Origin: Lantana camara
Lineage: Eukaryota; Streptophyta; Magnoliopsida; Lamiales; Verbenaceae
NCBI GenBank assembly: GCA_037501455.1
Contig: CM074858.1
Location: 95,824,001 to 95,888,000, forward strand
Reading direction: 5' to 3'
DNA: 64,000 bases
Both the position numbers and the translations under genes were made by a program. Each line of letters opens with the position of its first letter. The first letter of the stretch is position 1. Shown here one piece after another: positions 46,044 through 57,508 of this stretch. Below the pieces are notes generated by a model. It was not told the origin of the DNA. It did not search any database and saw nothing but the letters and a program-made list of their open reading frames with translations.

Positions 46044-46856
46044 TGATGGGGTCAAAATACGATCGTCCCACGCTAGGACACGTGGCACCACCAAGATGAC
46101 GACATCTGTCTCCCCAAGGTTACACCCTTCAGTGCACGAGCGTTAAGCCCAACGAGCGCAATCCTTCTGCAAGAGTTAAGCACAACGAGCGCTCTCACTC
46201 TCACGAGCGCCGCCCATACTGTATGACTGGCACGCCCACGTGCCAAGGGAGCCCTCTTCGAGCGTCACACTCCCTCAGAGTGGCCTCCCCTTCTGGCTCG
46301 TTACTTGAACTGGAGCCTTCATTCCCCCCAGCGGATATCTTGGCTTCCAGTACTCCCGGTTGTCACGAGCGTGCTCTTAAGCCCTCGTTACCAACCACCC
46401 AAATGGCTCTCTGACACATCGTACATGCCCGCGCACCTGCCACTGTTGCCAGCACCAACTTTTGGCCGCTTTTGCAGAAGATTCCTCCTAGGTTTCTCTC
46501 TCATGGCGCCACGTGTTAGGGCAACATTCGGCCAGGACCACTTGAGGCAAATGACCAAAGGGCCCTTGACCCTCAACTATAAATAGCTAAAGTCATCTTC
46601 TACATTGGTAAGCATTCTTCATCACTGAAACTACTACTGAACCTACGTTTCTCCTTGATACCTTGAACTGACTTGAGCGTCGAGAGCCAAACTGGGTATC
46701 ACCCCCAGTTCCCCCAGCTTGGCCTTCTGACTTTTATTATGCTTGTCCCAACAGGTAGAACCCCCTTTATCTTCTCCGGCGAGTCTCCGGTGGTTTCCCT
46801 CACAAAAACAAATCATAAAGTGATTGGATTCGGATCCTCACATTCTGAACCCATCA
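46044..46856 (+). mobile_element. TatB 5' LTR
   Basis: An 813-bp LTR with a TATA box at 46,578-46,586. Its first third holds at least six GAGCG motifs, four or five of them inside ACGAGCG (near 46,136, 46,151, 46,182, 46,202, 46,258 and 46,366). It differs from the 3' LTR at a handful of positions, for example a missing G in GCGTCG-AGAGCC near 46,680. Confidence 0.95.
46578..46586 (+). promoter_or_regulatory. TATA box in TatB 5' LTR
   Basis: GACCCTCAACTATAAATAGC is the likely core promoter for the genomic RNA of TatB; the same core is found in every Tat LTR in this window. Confidence 0.75.
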
Positions 46857-46878
46857 TTTTTGGCGCCGTCTGTGGGAA
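46857..46878 (+). promoter_or_regulatory. TatB primer-binding site region
   Basis: TTTTTGGCGCCGTCTGTGGG directly follows the LTR. The first nine bases of TGGCGCCGT fit the tRNA-Asp 3' end; the rest does not, as in TatA. Confidence 0.6.
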
Positions 46879-46946
46879 GCCGGTTCTCCATCCCTTTCTT
46901 TCTTTCTGTTGGTAGAAGAGCAAGCACACTTGTACCCTTTCCAGTC

Positions 46947-49900
46947 ATGGTCGCTACAAGGTCTGGAGCCGTAGGAGGGGGAGACCACACTTCCCCCGAG
47001 GTCAATATCGTTATTCCCCCAACCTCTGCGGACGGAGGCCCACCGCTCACTGCCGTGGGTGGAGAGACGCTCCCCGCCACAGGAGTAACACCACAAGCAG
47101 AAGCTTCAGCTCCTCCGCCAACGCTGCCAGTTTCCGCCGCCGCCGGAGGAATCTCTCTCTCGGCCCCTCCCCATCTGCTACAGAACTCATGGGTCCATCC
47201 CCAGGTGAATCCTGGAGTGCAGGGTTACATGATGCCCCCACCCGGATATACCCTCACCCCGGCTGTTATGGTGCCGCCGGTCCAGCCGTATCATGCTGGT
47301 CAGATCCAACTCCCGGTGGTGATCCCCAGGGAGATTGAAGGAGTGGAGTTACCTCCACTAACCACCCAGCAGTTGAGGGCTCTCTATGCCCAATGTGAGG
47401 TTCAGGCGGCCCAGGGAGCATGGGAGAGGTTCCACTCCATGTACTTTCCCTCTGGGCAGGCCACTCAAGCTGCAGCCCCTTTGGGCGGACAACAAAATTT
47501 TCCCCTCAGAGAAGCCTAGGCTGTCCTGAGGGCACAACCGCCGCCACCACCAGCCAGAGAAGCGCCCCAGCAGGAGGGCAACGAGCGTCCCTCCATGGGC
47601 AGGAATAAGGAGCCCACGGAACGAGTTAACGAGAACGAAGGGGACTCTCATGTCTCCAGAAGGGGCTCTCGAGCCCCCAGGCACGGGGACAGACAAGGGG
47701 ACGTGAATCCTGACATCCTCGCGGCTGTGCAAGACCAGCTGCAGGGTTTAAAGGATATTGTGGGACAGCTCTCACGAGGGCGATCAACTCAGATCTCCCC
47801 TAGTCGGGATGAACGGGTTGACGCCAGAAGCGCCCGCACCAAGGACCACCCACCAAAGGTCCCACACCGCAAGGAGCGGAGGAAAACTTCGGCACGTATG
47901 AGTACCACCCGTTGGCGAGGGGCTCACCCCTCGTGGAAGAAGTTTTGATGGCCCAAGCAGGAATGGCCAAAATCCCCACTTCCATCAACCGCTACGACGG
48001 GACAACTGATCCAGCTGAACACTTGGATCATTTTTTGCATTTCATGCACCTCTACGAGCATTCCAGCAACTATTGGGCGAAAGTCTTCGTCACTTCCTTG
48101 GTAGGAATGGCTCAGGAGTGGTACAAACGACTGCCGCCACGCTCGATTCACTCATATGAAGAGTTGGCTCATGCTTTCCTCAACCACTTTAAATCTTTAA
48201 AAGCGCCAGTCACCGCACCTACTGCCCTTTACAACGTGGTGCAAGGCAAGAGCGAGTCTCTGAGCTCGTTCTTCGCCCGCTTCAACAAGGAAATCCTACA
48301 TGTGGAGAGGCCTTCTATGGATTTCTTGATCCCAGTGCTCTTTCAGGCTGTGGATCACAAGCAGTATGTGAGTAAGAAGTTTGCCGATGCCAATGTAGAA
48401 AGTAGGCCAGGGACCCTCATGGCCTTAAGAGAGGTAGCCGAGCCATTCTTCGCGCTCGAAGACATGTATGGGACGAATGGTCCCCGGCATCACAGTCCAG
48501 CCAGGAACGAGCGACCCCATCACGAGCGGGGACGGGAGGTGGTAGTCAAGAAGGAGCGCCCCCAAGAGCGCAAAAGGTCGCCACCACCCCCTCATCGATT
48601 CGAACGGGTCCCGCTCACCAGGCCGAATTCAGAAGTCTACAACCTCTCCGATAAAAAGCTCTTTAAGAGACCCATCAAGATGAGGGAAACGGACTCGCTC
48701 AGGCGCTCGAGCAAATACTGCGCATTCCACAAGCAGAGGGGGCACGACACGGATGAGTGCCGCCAGTTGGAAGCTGAGATTCAGAGGCTCGTCGCAGGGG
48801 GCCACCTGAAGGAATTCGTCCGGGTGCTCGAGCATTACGATGAACACTGCAATGAGCACGCTGGAGGAAGAAGGAGGAGTCCGTCCCGATCGAAGAGCCC
48901 AAGGGGTAGGGGACCCCCTGAAAGCGGCAGCCGCCGGGGCAGTAAAGGAAAAGCCCCTGAGCAAGAAAACGAACCTTTCGCAGTCATAAATATGATTGCA
49001 GGAGGCTCGTCAGGAGGGGATTCCAACGCCTCCCGGCGGAGGTATGTCCGGAGCTACAACCAACGCCCAGCAGTGCCTAAACCCATCTACCCCATCCAGA
49101 GTTCAAGCGCTCAAAGGTCAAGAGAGAATGATGTAATAGGCTTCGATGATAGGGATTTAGAGCATATTGTAACACCCCATGGGGAGGGTATAACCTCCGA
49201 TTGCCCCATGGTGGTTAGTGTAGATGTTCACAATCACGTTGTAAAAAGGGTGTTGGTGGATAGTGGAAGCTCTGTTAATGTTTTGCCTTATTCTACATTT
49301 TTTAAGATGAAGGCTGACCTTCCGCTCGAGCCTCTCAAAACAGCCCTCATTGGCTTTGGAGGCTCGGAAGTTGTCCCACGAGGGCAAATTCGCTTAGCTA
49401 CTTCATTCGGCCGAGCCCCTCAGCGCAAGACACTCTTGGTAACATACGCGGTGGTGGAGATTGACATTCCTTATAACATCATAATTGGGCGCCCTGCCCT
49501 CGTGGATTTCAAAGCCATCATCTCCACCTACCACCAGAAGATTAAATTCCCTACCTCCGAGGGCGTGGGAGAAGTACTGTGCAATGTACGAGAGGCTTGG
49601 GAATGTTACATGCTGTCCCTTAGAAAGCCTAAAGCGGAGAAAACCTTCCAAATTGGTTCCACCAAGAAATCAGTGGATTTTCCCAATCTAGATGAGGACA
49701 GCCCAGCACGGAAAAGGGTGAAGTTGAACAAGAAGAAGAACAAAAAGAAGAAGGGAGACAACGTGGAGAATCCCCTCGAAAGTGCACCACTAGGGACCGT
49801 TGGTGGATCGTCCTCGGAAGGAGACGAGCCAGTAGAGGGTGGACCCGCGCTCGGTGATCGCTTGACGGGAAAGAAAAGGGCGCTCGAACTTCCTCGCCCT

Positions 49901-52900
49901 GAGATAAGGATCGAACCCTCAGAGAAGTTCCTTACCATTGAGCTGGAACCCGGAAACAAGGATAAGACTACTCAGATAGGATCTAACCTCTCGGGGCCTT
50001 CTCAGATTATGATGATTGACTTCCTCAGGGAAAACAGTGATGTATTTGCGTGGAAAGCCTCCGACCTCACAGGGATTGACCCGAGCGTCATTGTCCATAG
50101 GCTTAATGTGGATCCCTCTTTCAAACCCATCAAGCAGAAAAAGTGGGATGTACATGGCTTTCGAAAAAAAGTCATTGAAGAGGAAGTTAATAAACTCCTG
50201 GAGGCTCAATATATTGAGCCCATCTTGTACCCGGAATGGTTGTGTAATGTCGTTTTGGTGCCCAAGAGCGCGAATAAATGGCGCATGTGCAACGATTTCA
50301 CTGATCTCAACAAGGCCTGCCCTAAAGATCCTTACCCGCTGCCCCAGATTGACCAATTGGTGGATTCGACCGCTGGCTGCGAGCTCATGAGCATGATGGA
50401 CGCTTTCCATGGATACTATCAGTTCTTTATGGCCCCAGAAGACCGCCCCAAAACCTCGTTTGTTGTCCATCTGGGGGTATATTGCTTCTTAGTCATACCT
50501 TTCGGACTCAAGAACGCCGGAGCTACGTATCAACGGCTCGTCAACAAGATGTTTGAAAAAGAAATTGGAAGGTCCATGGAGGTTTACGTGGATGATATGA
50601 TTGTCAAAAACGAGCGCCAGGACTCCCACTTGGAAGATCTCAAGCGTATTTTTTCAATCCTGCGTCAGTATGGGATGAAGTTGAACCCTTCGAAGTGCAC
50701 CTTTGGAGTGCAAGGGGGAAAGTTCTTAGGGTACATGGTCAGCCAGAGGGGAATTGAGGCCAATCCGGAGAAGATCAAGGCTATCTTGGAGATCCCCTCC
50801 CCTCGAAATTTGCGGGAAGTGCAAGTCCTAGTAGGAAAAATCATCTCGTTGAACAGGTTTATTTCGCGCTCGGCGGACAGGAACCTTCCCTTCTTCAAAA
50901 TTTTGAGGAACGCACGTAACTTTGCTTGCACAGAAGAATGCGAAAGGGCGCTGCAAGATATGAAGGCTTACTTATCGAGCGCGCCACTGCTGACTAAGCC
51001 CGTCGAAGGTGAGAGATTATTTATGTATCTTTCCGTTTCTTCCGAGGCCACAAGCGCGGTTCTGATCGTTGTAAGGGAGCGGAAACACTTACCTGTCTAT
51101 TATCTGAGCAAAACATTGCAAGGAGCCGAGAAGAAGTATTTGGAGATTGAGAAATTCGCATTTGCTCTTATTAACACCTCAAGAAGGCTGAGACCTTACT
51201 TTCAAGAGCACTCCATAACGGTTCTCACCGACCAACCCTTGAAGCAAGTGTTGTCTAAGCCAGACGTGTCTGGGAGATTAATCAAATGGGCCATCGAATT
51301 GAGCCAGTTTGACTTATGCTTCGAGCCCAGGACCGCGATACAGGCTCAGGTGGTAGCTGATTTGTTGGCAGAACGCTTTGGTTTAGAGCCTGCCGTTCAG
51401 GAGAGTGAGGGGTTATGGGTCCTGCACACAGATGGTTCCTCAACCTCTCAAGGGGGAGGAGTAGGAGTGGCCCTTAGAAACCCCAATGGGATTGAGCTGG
51501 ACTTTGCAATCAAGCTGGATTTCCAAGTCACTAATAACGAAGCAGAGTATGAAGCCCTCGTGCAAGGATTGAATATTGCTTTTCAGAATGGAGCCTCCAG
51601 AATCACCGCTTATGTGGATTCACAGTTAATTGCGAGCCAGATTGAAGGAACTTATGAGGCTCGAGAAACCACCATGGTGCAGTACTTGAGTAAAGCCAGA
51701 GAAATCATCGGGAAATTCAAGGAATTTCATCTACTTCAGGTGCCGCGAGAGGAGAACGAGCGTGCGGATGCTCTGTCGAAATTTGCGTCAGCTTTGGAGG
51801 GCACTTCTGAACGTTCTGTCACGTTCCTTAGAACTGAGGAACCCTTGATCAAGGAAAGGATCACCACTAAGGTAATCGCCATGATTGATCCAAACGAGCC
51901 CTGTTGGCTTGACGACATCGTCATCTTCCTTAGGGACGGAATTCCCCCCACGGACAAGGTGGGAGCTAGGAAAGTCCGAAGTAAGGCCCCTCGTTTCGCT
52001 TTGGATCACGAGGGGAGGTTATTCAAGAAATCATTCCAGGGACCCCCAATGAGATGCCTAAGGCCCTCACAAGCGAAGGAGACGCTTGAGCTCATCCACA
52101 ATGGGAGCTGTGGGAACCATTCCGGTGGGCGTATCCTGGCAAAGAAGGTTCTGAGAAGTGGGTTTTATTGGCCTACAGTTCTCCAAGATGCCATTGAATT
52201 TTCGATGAAGTGCCCTAAGTGCCAATTTCATTCAAATCTCCCTCAATTGCCAGCCACACAGATGATCCCAATAGACGTCTCTTGGCCTTTTGACCAGTGG
52301 GGAATAGACATCGTGGGCCCCTTGCCCATGGCTGCGGGACAAAAGAAGTTTGTCATTTTAGCCGTCGACTACTTCACCAAGTGGGCCGAGGCCGAAGCCG
52401 TTTCAAAAATCACTTTCAGGGTTGTGAGGGACTTCATTTGGAAAAACATCATTTGCAGGTACGGCATCCCGAGGGTGCTTATCTCTGACAACGGGTCCCA
52501 GTTCATAGCAGCCGACACACGAGAATGGTGTTCTGAGTTGGGGATCGAGCAGCGATTTACCTCTGTAGGACACCCTCAAGCCAATGGGCAAGCAGAAGTT
52601 ACCAATAGGATCATCTTGCAACATCTGAAAACCATGCTTGAGAGCAAGAAAAGTGAATGGGCTGAAGAGCTGCAAGGAGCGCTTTGGGCTTATCGCACTA
52701 CCCCACGAGCGGCCACTGGAGAAACACCTTACGCGCTCGTTTATGGATCAGAAGCGATGATACCAGCGGAGATAGTAAATGAATCCGCTCGTGTCGGCTA
52801 TTTCGAGCCTCAGCTCAACGATGGCAACAGGAGCTTGAAGTTGGAGTTGCTGGATGAAAGGAGAGACAAAGCCTAGGCTAAGATCCACCATTATAAAGCC

Positions 52901-53134
52901 TCTGTGGCCCAACAGTACAACAAGCGTGTGAGGGAAAGAACTTTCCAGTTGGGGGACTTGGTTTTGAAGAAAGTGGAAGTGTCCAGGCACGTGGGGAAAT
53001 TGGACCCCAATTGGGAAGGCCCATTCAAGGTCGTACAACTCAGAGCTAACAACACTTACACCCTGGAGACACTTCAAGGTGAGCGCTTGCCTCGCCCTTG
53101 GAACGCATGTAACCTCCGGCGGTTTTATGTTTAA
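46947..53134 (+). pseudogene. TatB gag-pol polyprotein (three single-base lesions)
   Basis: The start is ATG 46,947 (MVATRSGAVGGG). Domains in order: Pro-rich N-terminus; capsid-like region (QEWYKRLPPRSIHSYEEL, about 48,112); zinc knuckle variant C-X2-H-X4-H-X4-C (about 48,718); protease (VLVDSGSSVNVL, about 49,250); RT (LVPKSANKWRMCNDF; YVDD at 50,585-50,596); retroviral-type RNase H (about 51,000-51,330); archaeal-type RNase H with D, E, D and D visible (TDGSS, EAEYEA, YVDSQ, RADALSK; about 51,420-51,780); integrase zinc site (HNGSCGNHSGG, CPKC) and D-D-E (GIDIVGP, SDNGSQ, GQAEVTN; about 52,090-52,600); C-terminus ending WNACNLRRFYV. Lesions compared with TatA: a TAG at 47,517-47,519 (Gln codon in TatA), one base missing near 47,880, and a TAG at 52,874-52,876 (Trp in TatA). 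The frame from 47,912 to 52,876 is open for 1,654 codons. The second RNase H places it in the Tat lineage. Confidence 0.93.
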
Positions 53135-53503
53135 AAGCTCTTTGCGGAACATGATGTAACAACCCTCTTTGTTGGGTTCCTCTGTACTTCCAATTGTGAG
53201 TAAGTTCCAGTATAACTTTTTCTTAATTGTTCTAACATTATGTTTCTTTGATCGCTTGAATGGATGAGACCCATGTCCCTCGTTTTCACGAGCATGGTTG
53301 GCAATCCCTTCCTATATGAATGCTGATATTTCGCACGGGTTACGCTGGCTAGCACTCTACTCCGCTTGGGGGGACGCCCTCATAAGGATAGACTGGTTAC
53401 GCTCATAACCAATTAAACGAGATGGGGAAAATCCTAGTAGGCCTTGGCCGTTTCTTACAACGCCTTGCGCTCGAAAGTGGGATCCCTTGCAGACGAAACT
53501 TCA
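53135..53503. other. TatB spacer downstream of pol
   Basis: Non-coding sequence conserved with TatA 17,940-18,340 (inverse orientation in the window), including GTTACGCTGGC and GGGACGCCCTCAT. It is presumably the 3' untranslated region of the genomic RNA; no motif is assigned. Confidence 0.6.
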
Positions 53504-53722
53504 CAAGTCTTGAACGAGGGCAACCTCTAAGTAAGACCCTCGTAAATACTCAAGACTTAGCATAATTTCCGAGAATAAGAAGAAGGTCCCCAAGTCTTGA
53601 ACGAGGGCAGTCTCACAATAAGACCCTCACAATCGCTCAAGACTTATAACAAAAACAAAATTTATACAAGTCTTGAAAGGGGGGGCAATCTCACAAGAAG
53701 ACCCTCACGACCGCTCAAGACT
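53504..53722. repeat. Three tandem hairpin repeats in TatB 3' region
   Basis: Units start at 53,504, 53,591 and 53,667 (spacing 87 and 76 bp). Each runs CAAGTCTTGAACGAGGG ... AAGACCCTC ... CTCAAGACTT, so the outer 8-9 bases and the GAGGG/CCCTC pairs can form a stem. They lie between pol's stop (53,134) and the antisense gene's stop (54,024). The matching repeats in TatA have the same place and number. Confidence 0.82.
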
Positions 53723-54932
53723 TAGACAAGTTTTCAAGATTTACAGGAGATTAACAGAATTTCTCAAAAGTTCTAAAGGCTTATCAGAGAAATAAAACAT
53801 CCAGAGTATGCTACACACAGTCTTATTAGTATGAGATTTGTCCCAGCAAGCTCTAAGTATGAGTTCTGATTCATAAATAAACAAAAGAACAAAGTCATGA
53901 AAAATGGAATGTATATTCATTGCTAGAACGTTACAAAACAAGGGCTCAAAGGCCTCTGAGCATTGTATCAAAAGAAAGGAAGAAAACATTAAAGCAGGAA
54001 AGTACATTGAAATAGGAAGGGCTTCAAGCGGCCGGAGCAATGTCTTCATCCACAATCACCAGTATGTTCTGGGCCACGGGGCCATGGATGGGGCCTTCTG
54101 GCTCTTGGGGTTGGGCAGCTGGTGGTTCAGGAGCTTGCGGATCTACGGGGTCGTTGGCATTTGGATCGAGGGCGTTGGCACCATCCGCAGCTGGGACAGG
54201 GGCATCCTCTGCAATAGGCGCTTGGGGCTCATCTTCAGGGTTATCATTCTGAGCGGCCTGTGCAGCACCCCCTTCCCGATGAGCCTCCGTGTACTCATCT
54301 TGGATAAGCTTAACCAAGAAGTCGTACTCCATCTCAGCAATGGCGTCCGCGGGGTCGTTTGGGTCTTCATCCTCCTCCTTACAGCGGTCATTGAACGTGA
54401 GCCCTGTGCCCTCTGCCCCCCTCATAGCCGGGTCTGTCAGCCCCTTGTGGATGCCCTGCTCAACGGCCAAGTTGAAGGCATTCTGGGCCTCATCCAGGCA
54501 GTGCAACGAGGCTGCGAAGTTAAAGGCCTTTGAGTGGCAGAATTTGATAAGGGCCTCCTTGTTCGCACGTTCCAGACTCTGAGGCCACTCGTTCATGGTG
54601 TCGTTGAATTTCCTCTCAGCCTCCAAAGCCCTCGTCTTCCAGCTCTCCCGCTCGGTCTCCGCCTTCTTGCAGCGCTCGTCAGCCTGGGCCAACTTGTCGC
54701 TCAAGCCGCTTCGAGCGCCTTCCACCGCCTGAAAATCCTCCTTCAATTTTCCCAGCTCCCCCTCCGTCTTCTTGAACAAATCCTTAAGGGATTCATACTT
54801 AGCTATCTCAGCGTCCAGCTCCGCTTGAATCTGAGCCGGATCGTTGGAACGACCCATTTTCTTATACTTGGCTTTGCGGTCAGCGTAGATGGAGGCCCGC
54901 CTTTGGATGTTTTTAAGCCTAGGGAGCACTTG

Positions 54933-55020
54933 CTGCGGGGGTTTGAAAGAAGGAAAATATTAGCAAGAAAGTGTTAAGAGGTTACAAGGATGACAGTGTA
55001 ACAAGGGAGTTAAGACTTAC
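54933..55020 (-). other. Intron 2 of TatB antisense gene
   Basis: The donor TCC|GTAAGTC and acceptor CCCCCGCAG|CAAGTG join ALIS to QVLPRLKN in phase 0. In TatA the acceptor is intact (CATGCAG|CAAGTA), but the donor reads ATAAGT. Confidence 0.7.
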
Positions 55021-55673
55021 GGAGATTAAGGCGTGGGCCGCGTCGTAGGTCACTTTCTCCACAGACTCACTGAAGAGATGCCGGTGGTCCGCCGAGAATT
55101 GGGCCTTGTCGTAGAGATTCTCGCTGACGGCTTGAGCGAGCGTGCCAGGCCTTAGCAGAACTGGCCCACCATCGGGGGCACCTGTGAAGTCCTTGTCCCC
55201 TCGTCGGGAGAACTCCCATAAATATTCCTCCTTTGAAGAGGAAGTTTCCCCCTCGCCCTTGGGGCCCTCGACCACTTGTTTTCCTTTGCCCTTGATTGCA
55301 GCAGTGTCGGGCATCCTCTTCCTCTTACGGGAAGGTCTACTTGCGCTTGGATTGGCCTCGTTCATGGCCAAATTGGGGGGTGGCCTCACCTGATCAGCTG
55401 CACGAGGGTCAGCCACCCTCGAGTCGGATGAAGAAGAGGGCCGCACCACTATTCTATTTTCTGGAAGGGCCGCCCTGTTTCCCCCCCGGTTTCATGGGGG
55501 TGGAACTTCTGAAGCTGCGCTCGAACCGGCGCCCCGTTGCCCGCCACGAGCGTCCCCCCTGTTGCCTCGGTTTCGGGGGCACTGTTGGTCCCCTTGCTGG
55601 GCTTGATTCCTGTTGGCATGAGCAAAGCGAGCGGCTTGTCTGATTCCTCCTGCCATCTCTAATATAGCAACTC

Positions 55674-55794
55674 CTGCAAAAATGGAAAGTACAAGGGTTA
55701 TAAATCCTTAAACAGAATTATTAAGTGTGCAAATTACAATTACAAAAAGGTAGTCAGCATTCCTATCTAAAGGTTAGCGCCCTAGGAATCTAAC
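55674..55794 (-). other. Intron 1 of TatB antisense gene
   Basis: The donor GATG|GTTAGA and acceptor TTTTTGCAG|GAGTTG join RDG to VAILEMAGG in frame. TatA has GACG|GTTAGA and TTTTTTACAG|GAGTAG at the same codon. Read through unspliced, translation stops at once at TAG in both copies. Confidence 0.7.
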
Positions 55795-56920
55795 CATCTC
55801 TCTCTATATCACGAGCCGGAGGGTTGTCAAGGAAATAGGGATCGTTAGAGAGGCCACACAGGAACATGAGCTCCTCGTTATCTATCCAATCTTTCGCTTG
55901 AATGAGGTGGCCCTCGTCCCTCAGGGCTGCTGCCAGATTCTTGGCCCAATCTTTGGGGAGTGCGGGTTGCAAGCGGCTCTTTGCAAACGAGCCCCATTGC
56001 GTGGACACCCCAAAGCCCTCTTCTGTTGGGGCCTTGACGAAGATAAATTTCTCCTTCCAATTGGGGCCATAGGTGCTCGAGGGCGAGTTGATCAGTTTCA
56101 TATGGGCCTTCGCCTGGACGTAGTAAAAACCCGCCTCGGGAGATGAACGGGATGAACTAACCACTTGAAAGAGGGAATTGAAGTTCCGCACGAAGGGCTC
56201 GTAACCCATGCTCCTCATTAGAATTACGAAGCAGGTCAGGAGAGCCAGGCCGTTGGGCACGATTTGCGACGGGCAAAGGTCCAGATCATTCAGCAGGTGG
56301 GCCATCGGGATCGAAACAGGGAACCTCAAGCCTCCTGAGCTCACTGTGGCCACGTAAACCGCCATTTCGCCTGGAGGAGGGTTGTTGGCACGCTCGTGTT
56401 CCTCAGGGATTCTCCACGTGTAGCGCTCGTCCCAGTAGATAGGCGCCAGCATTGTTTTCACTTCTCCCAACGTAACCGTGCTGGGAGTCTCTTCAGGAGT
56501 GCATTCGGTGGCCTGGTAGCCTTTGGATTTCTCGGATTTCTTGCCCTTTCCTTTATTATGGGCTCGTTCTGAAGGCCCTGTTATGACTTCGGCTGTCGGT
56601 AGCGGGGTCGCGACGGCCACCGTCACAGTATGGCGGTGGGGGTGAGTGGCACTCTGAGTTATAGGGAGAGTAACTCCTTGCCTTTCTGCCTCTATTACTA
56701 AATTCATCTCTTCAAAGAGAGGTTCCACTCCACCTGGATTCCTATCCTCCATGGCCATCACTGCCGCCCCCAACTCCTCGTCTCTGGGGGAATCAGGGGA
56801 AGAGGAACTCTCAATGGCCATTTCATGGATTTCACGGGCGAATTCCTCAACGTGTTGGTCAGCCATGGCAGAAGCTGAGATTTGGGAGAGATTTAATCTG
56901 GGTTAGAGAATGGGAGTTTT

Positions 56921-57029
56921 CTGGAAAGAAATTAGGATTCCCTAAAGGAGTAAAACCTAAGGGATTACAAAGTCCTAAAGTCCGAATCTAAAGTTAGCAG
57001 AGTTAGAAAATTACGCTAGGAGTTTACCT
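56921..57029 (-). other. Probable 5'-UTR intron of TatB antisense gene
   Basis: CAAG|GTAAACTCC to TTTCTTTCCAG|AAAACTCC spans 109 bp between the TATA box (57,161-57,170) and the ATG (56,866). TatA has the same arrangement. Confidence 0.5.
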
Positions 57030-57160
57030 TGAAGATTTCTGAGAAAATCTGGGAGAGAGGTAGAAGATGCCCTAAGAACTGGTGTGCGAGAGAATTCTTT
57101 TTGCAAAGGATGCTTGGAAGTTCAGAATGCGTAAAGAGTAGCAAGATTTCAGAATCCCAT

Positions 57161-57170
57161 ACTTATAGGG
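57161..57170 (-). promoter_or_regulatory. TATA box of TatB antisense gene
   Basis: The minus strand reads CCATCCCTATAAGTATGGG, about 300 bp upstream of the antisense ATG and about 340 bp inside the 3' LTR edge. TatA has TATAAATA at the same relative position. Confidence 0.6.
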
Positions 57171-57508
57171 ATGGGAGTTGGTACCTTTTTCGGTAATGAA
57201 TTCAAAATGGTAATCATTTCCCGCCTAGAAAACCGCCCACTTTATGGAACCGTCACATGCTTCCCAATGCTCACGCGCCCCACGCGCGCCCGCATTTAAT
57301 ACTCTGGCGTTTCGGATACTCAAGAATAGTACAACATTTAAGGCAAAAGCGTTATGAGCGGTCAGTTGAAAAGACCGCATTGATGGCACAATCAGAGGAA
57401 AAATTGCTCAACACGCTAAGTCGTATACGAGCATTACGTGCAAGAGATAGAACGTGTCAAAGTTCTACAGTCCTTATCACTAAGGACTACAGAATTGGGG
57501 GGCAAAAA

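Larger units (their letters stand above)
54024..56866 (-). pseudogene. TatB antisense gene: Transposase_28-like N-terminus plus coiled coil, three coding exons
   Basis: Exon 1 (56,866-55,795) encodes MADQHVEEFAREIHEM, an acidic segment, a basic KGKGKKSEKSK patch, then the conserved region PPPGEMAVY, GGLRFPVSIP, LNDLDLCPSQIVPNG, FNSLFQVVSSS and GFYYVQAKAHM, which resembles the plant gypsy-type transposase family (Transposase_28). Intron 1 (55,794-55,674; 121 bp) and intron 2 (55,020-54,933; 88 bp, donor GTAAGT) are GT-AG and match TatA in position and phase. Exon 2 (55,673-55,021) is a low-complexity linker (RKRKRMPDTA, SSSKEEYLWEF). Exon 3 (54,932-54,024) is a coiled coil (about 54,830-54,560), then CHSKAFNFAASLHCLDEA, and an acidic Pro/Ala-rich tail. 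The exons sum to 2,634 nt = 878 codons with one stop (TGA, 55,494-55,492). Extra antisense ORFs are known in Tat-lineage elements; the role of this one is not known. Splicing is inferred. Confidence 0.8.

Noticed and set aside
49403..50931. Antisense frames up to 183 codons opposite TatB pol
   Set aside because: They are shadows of the strongly coding pol frame, with no domain of their own and no counterpart conserved in TatA.
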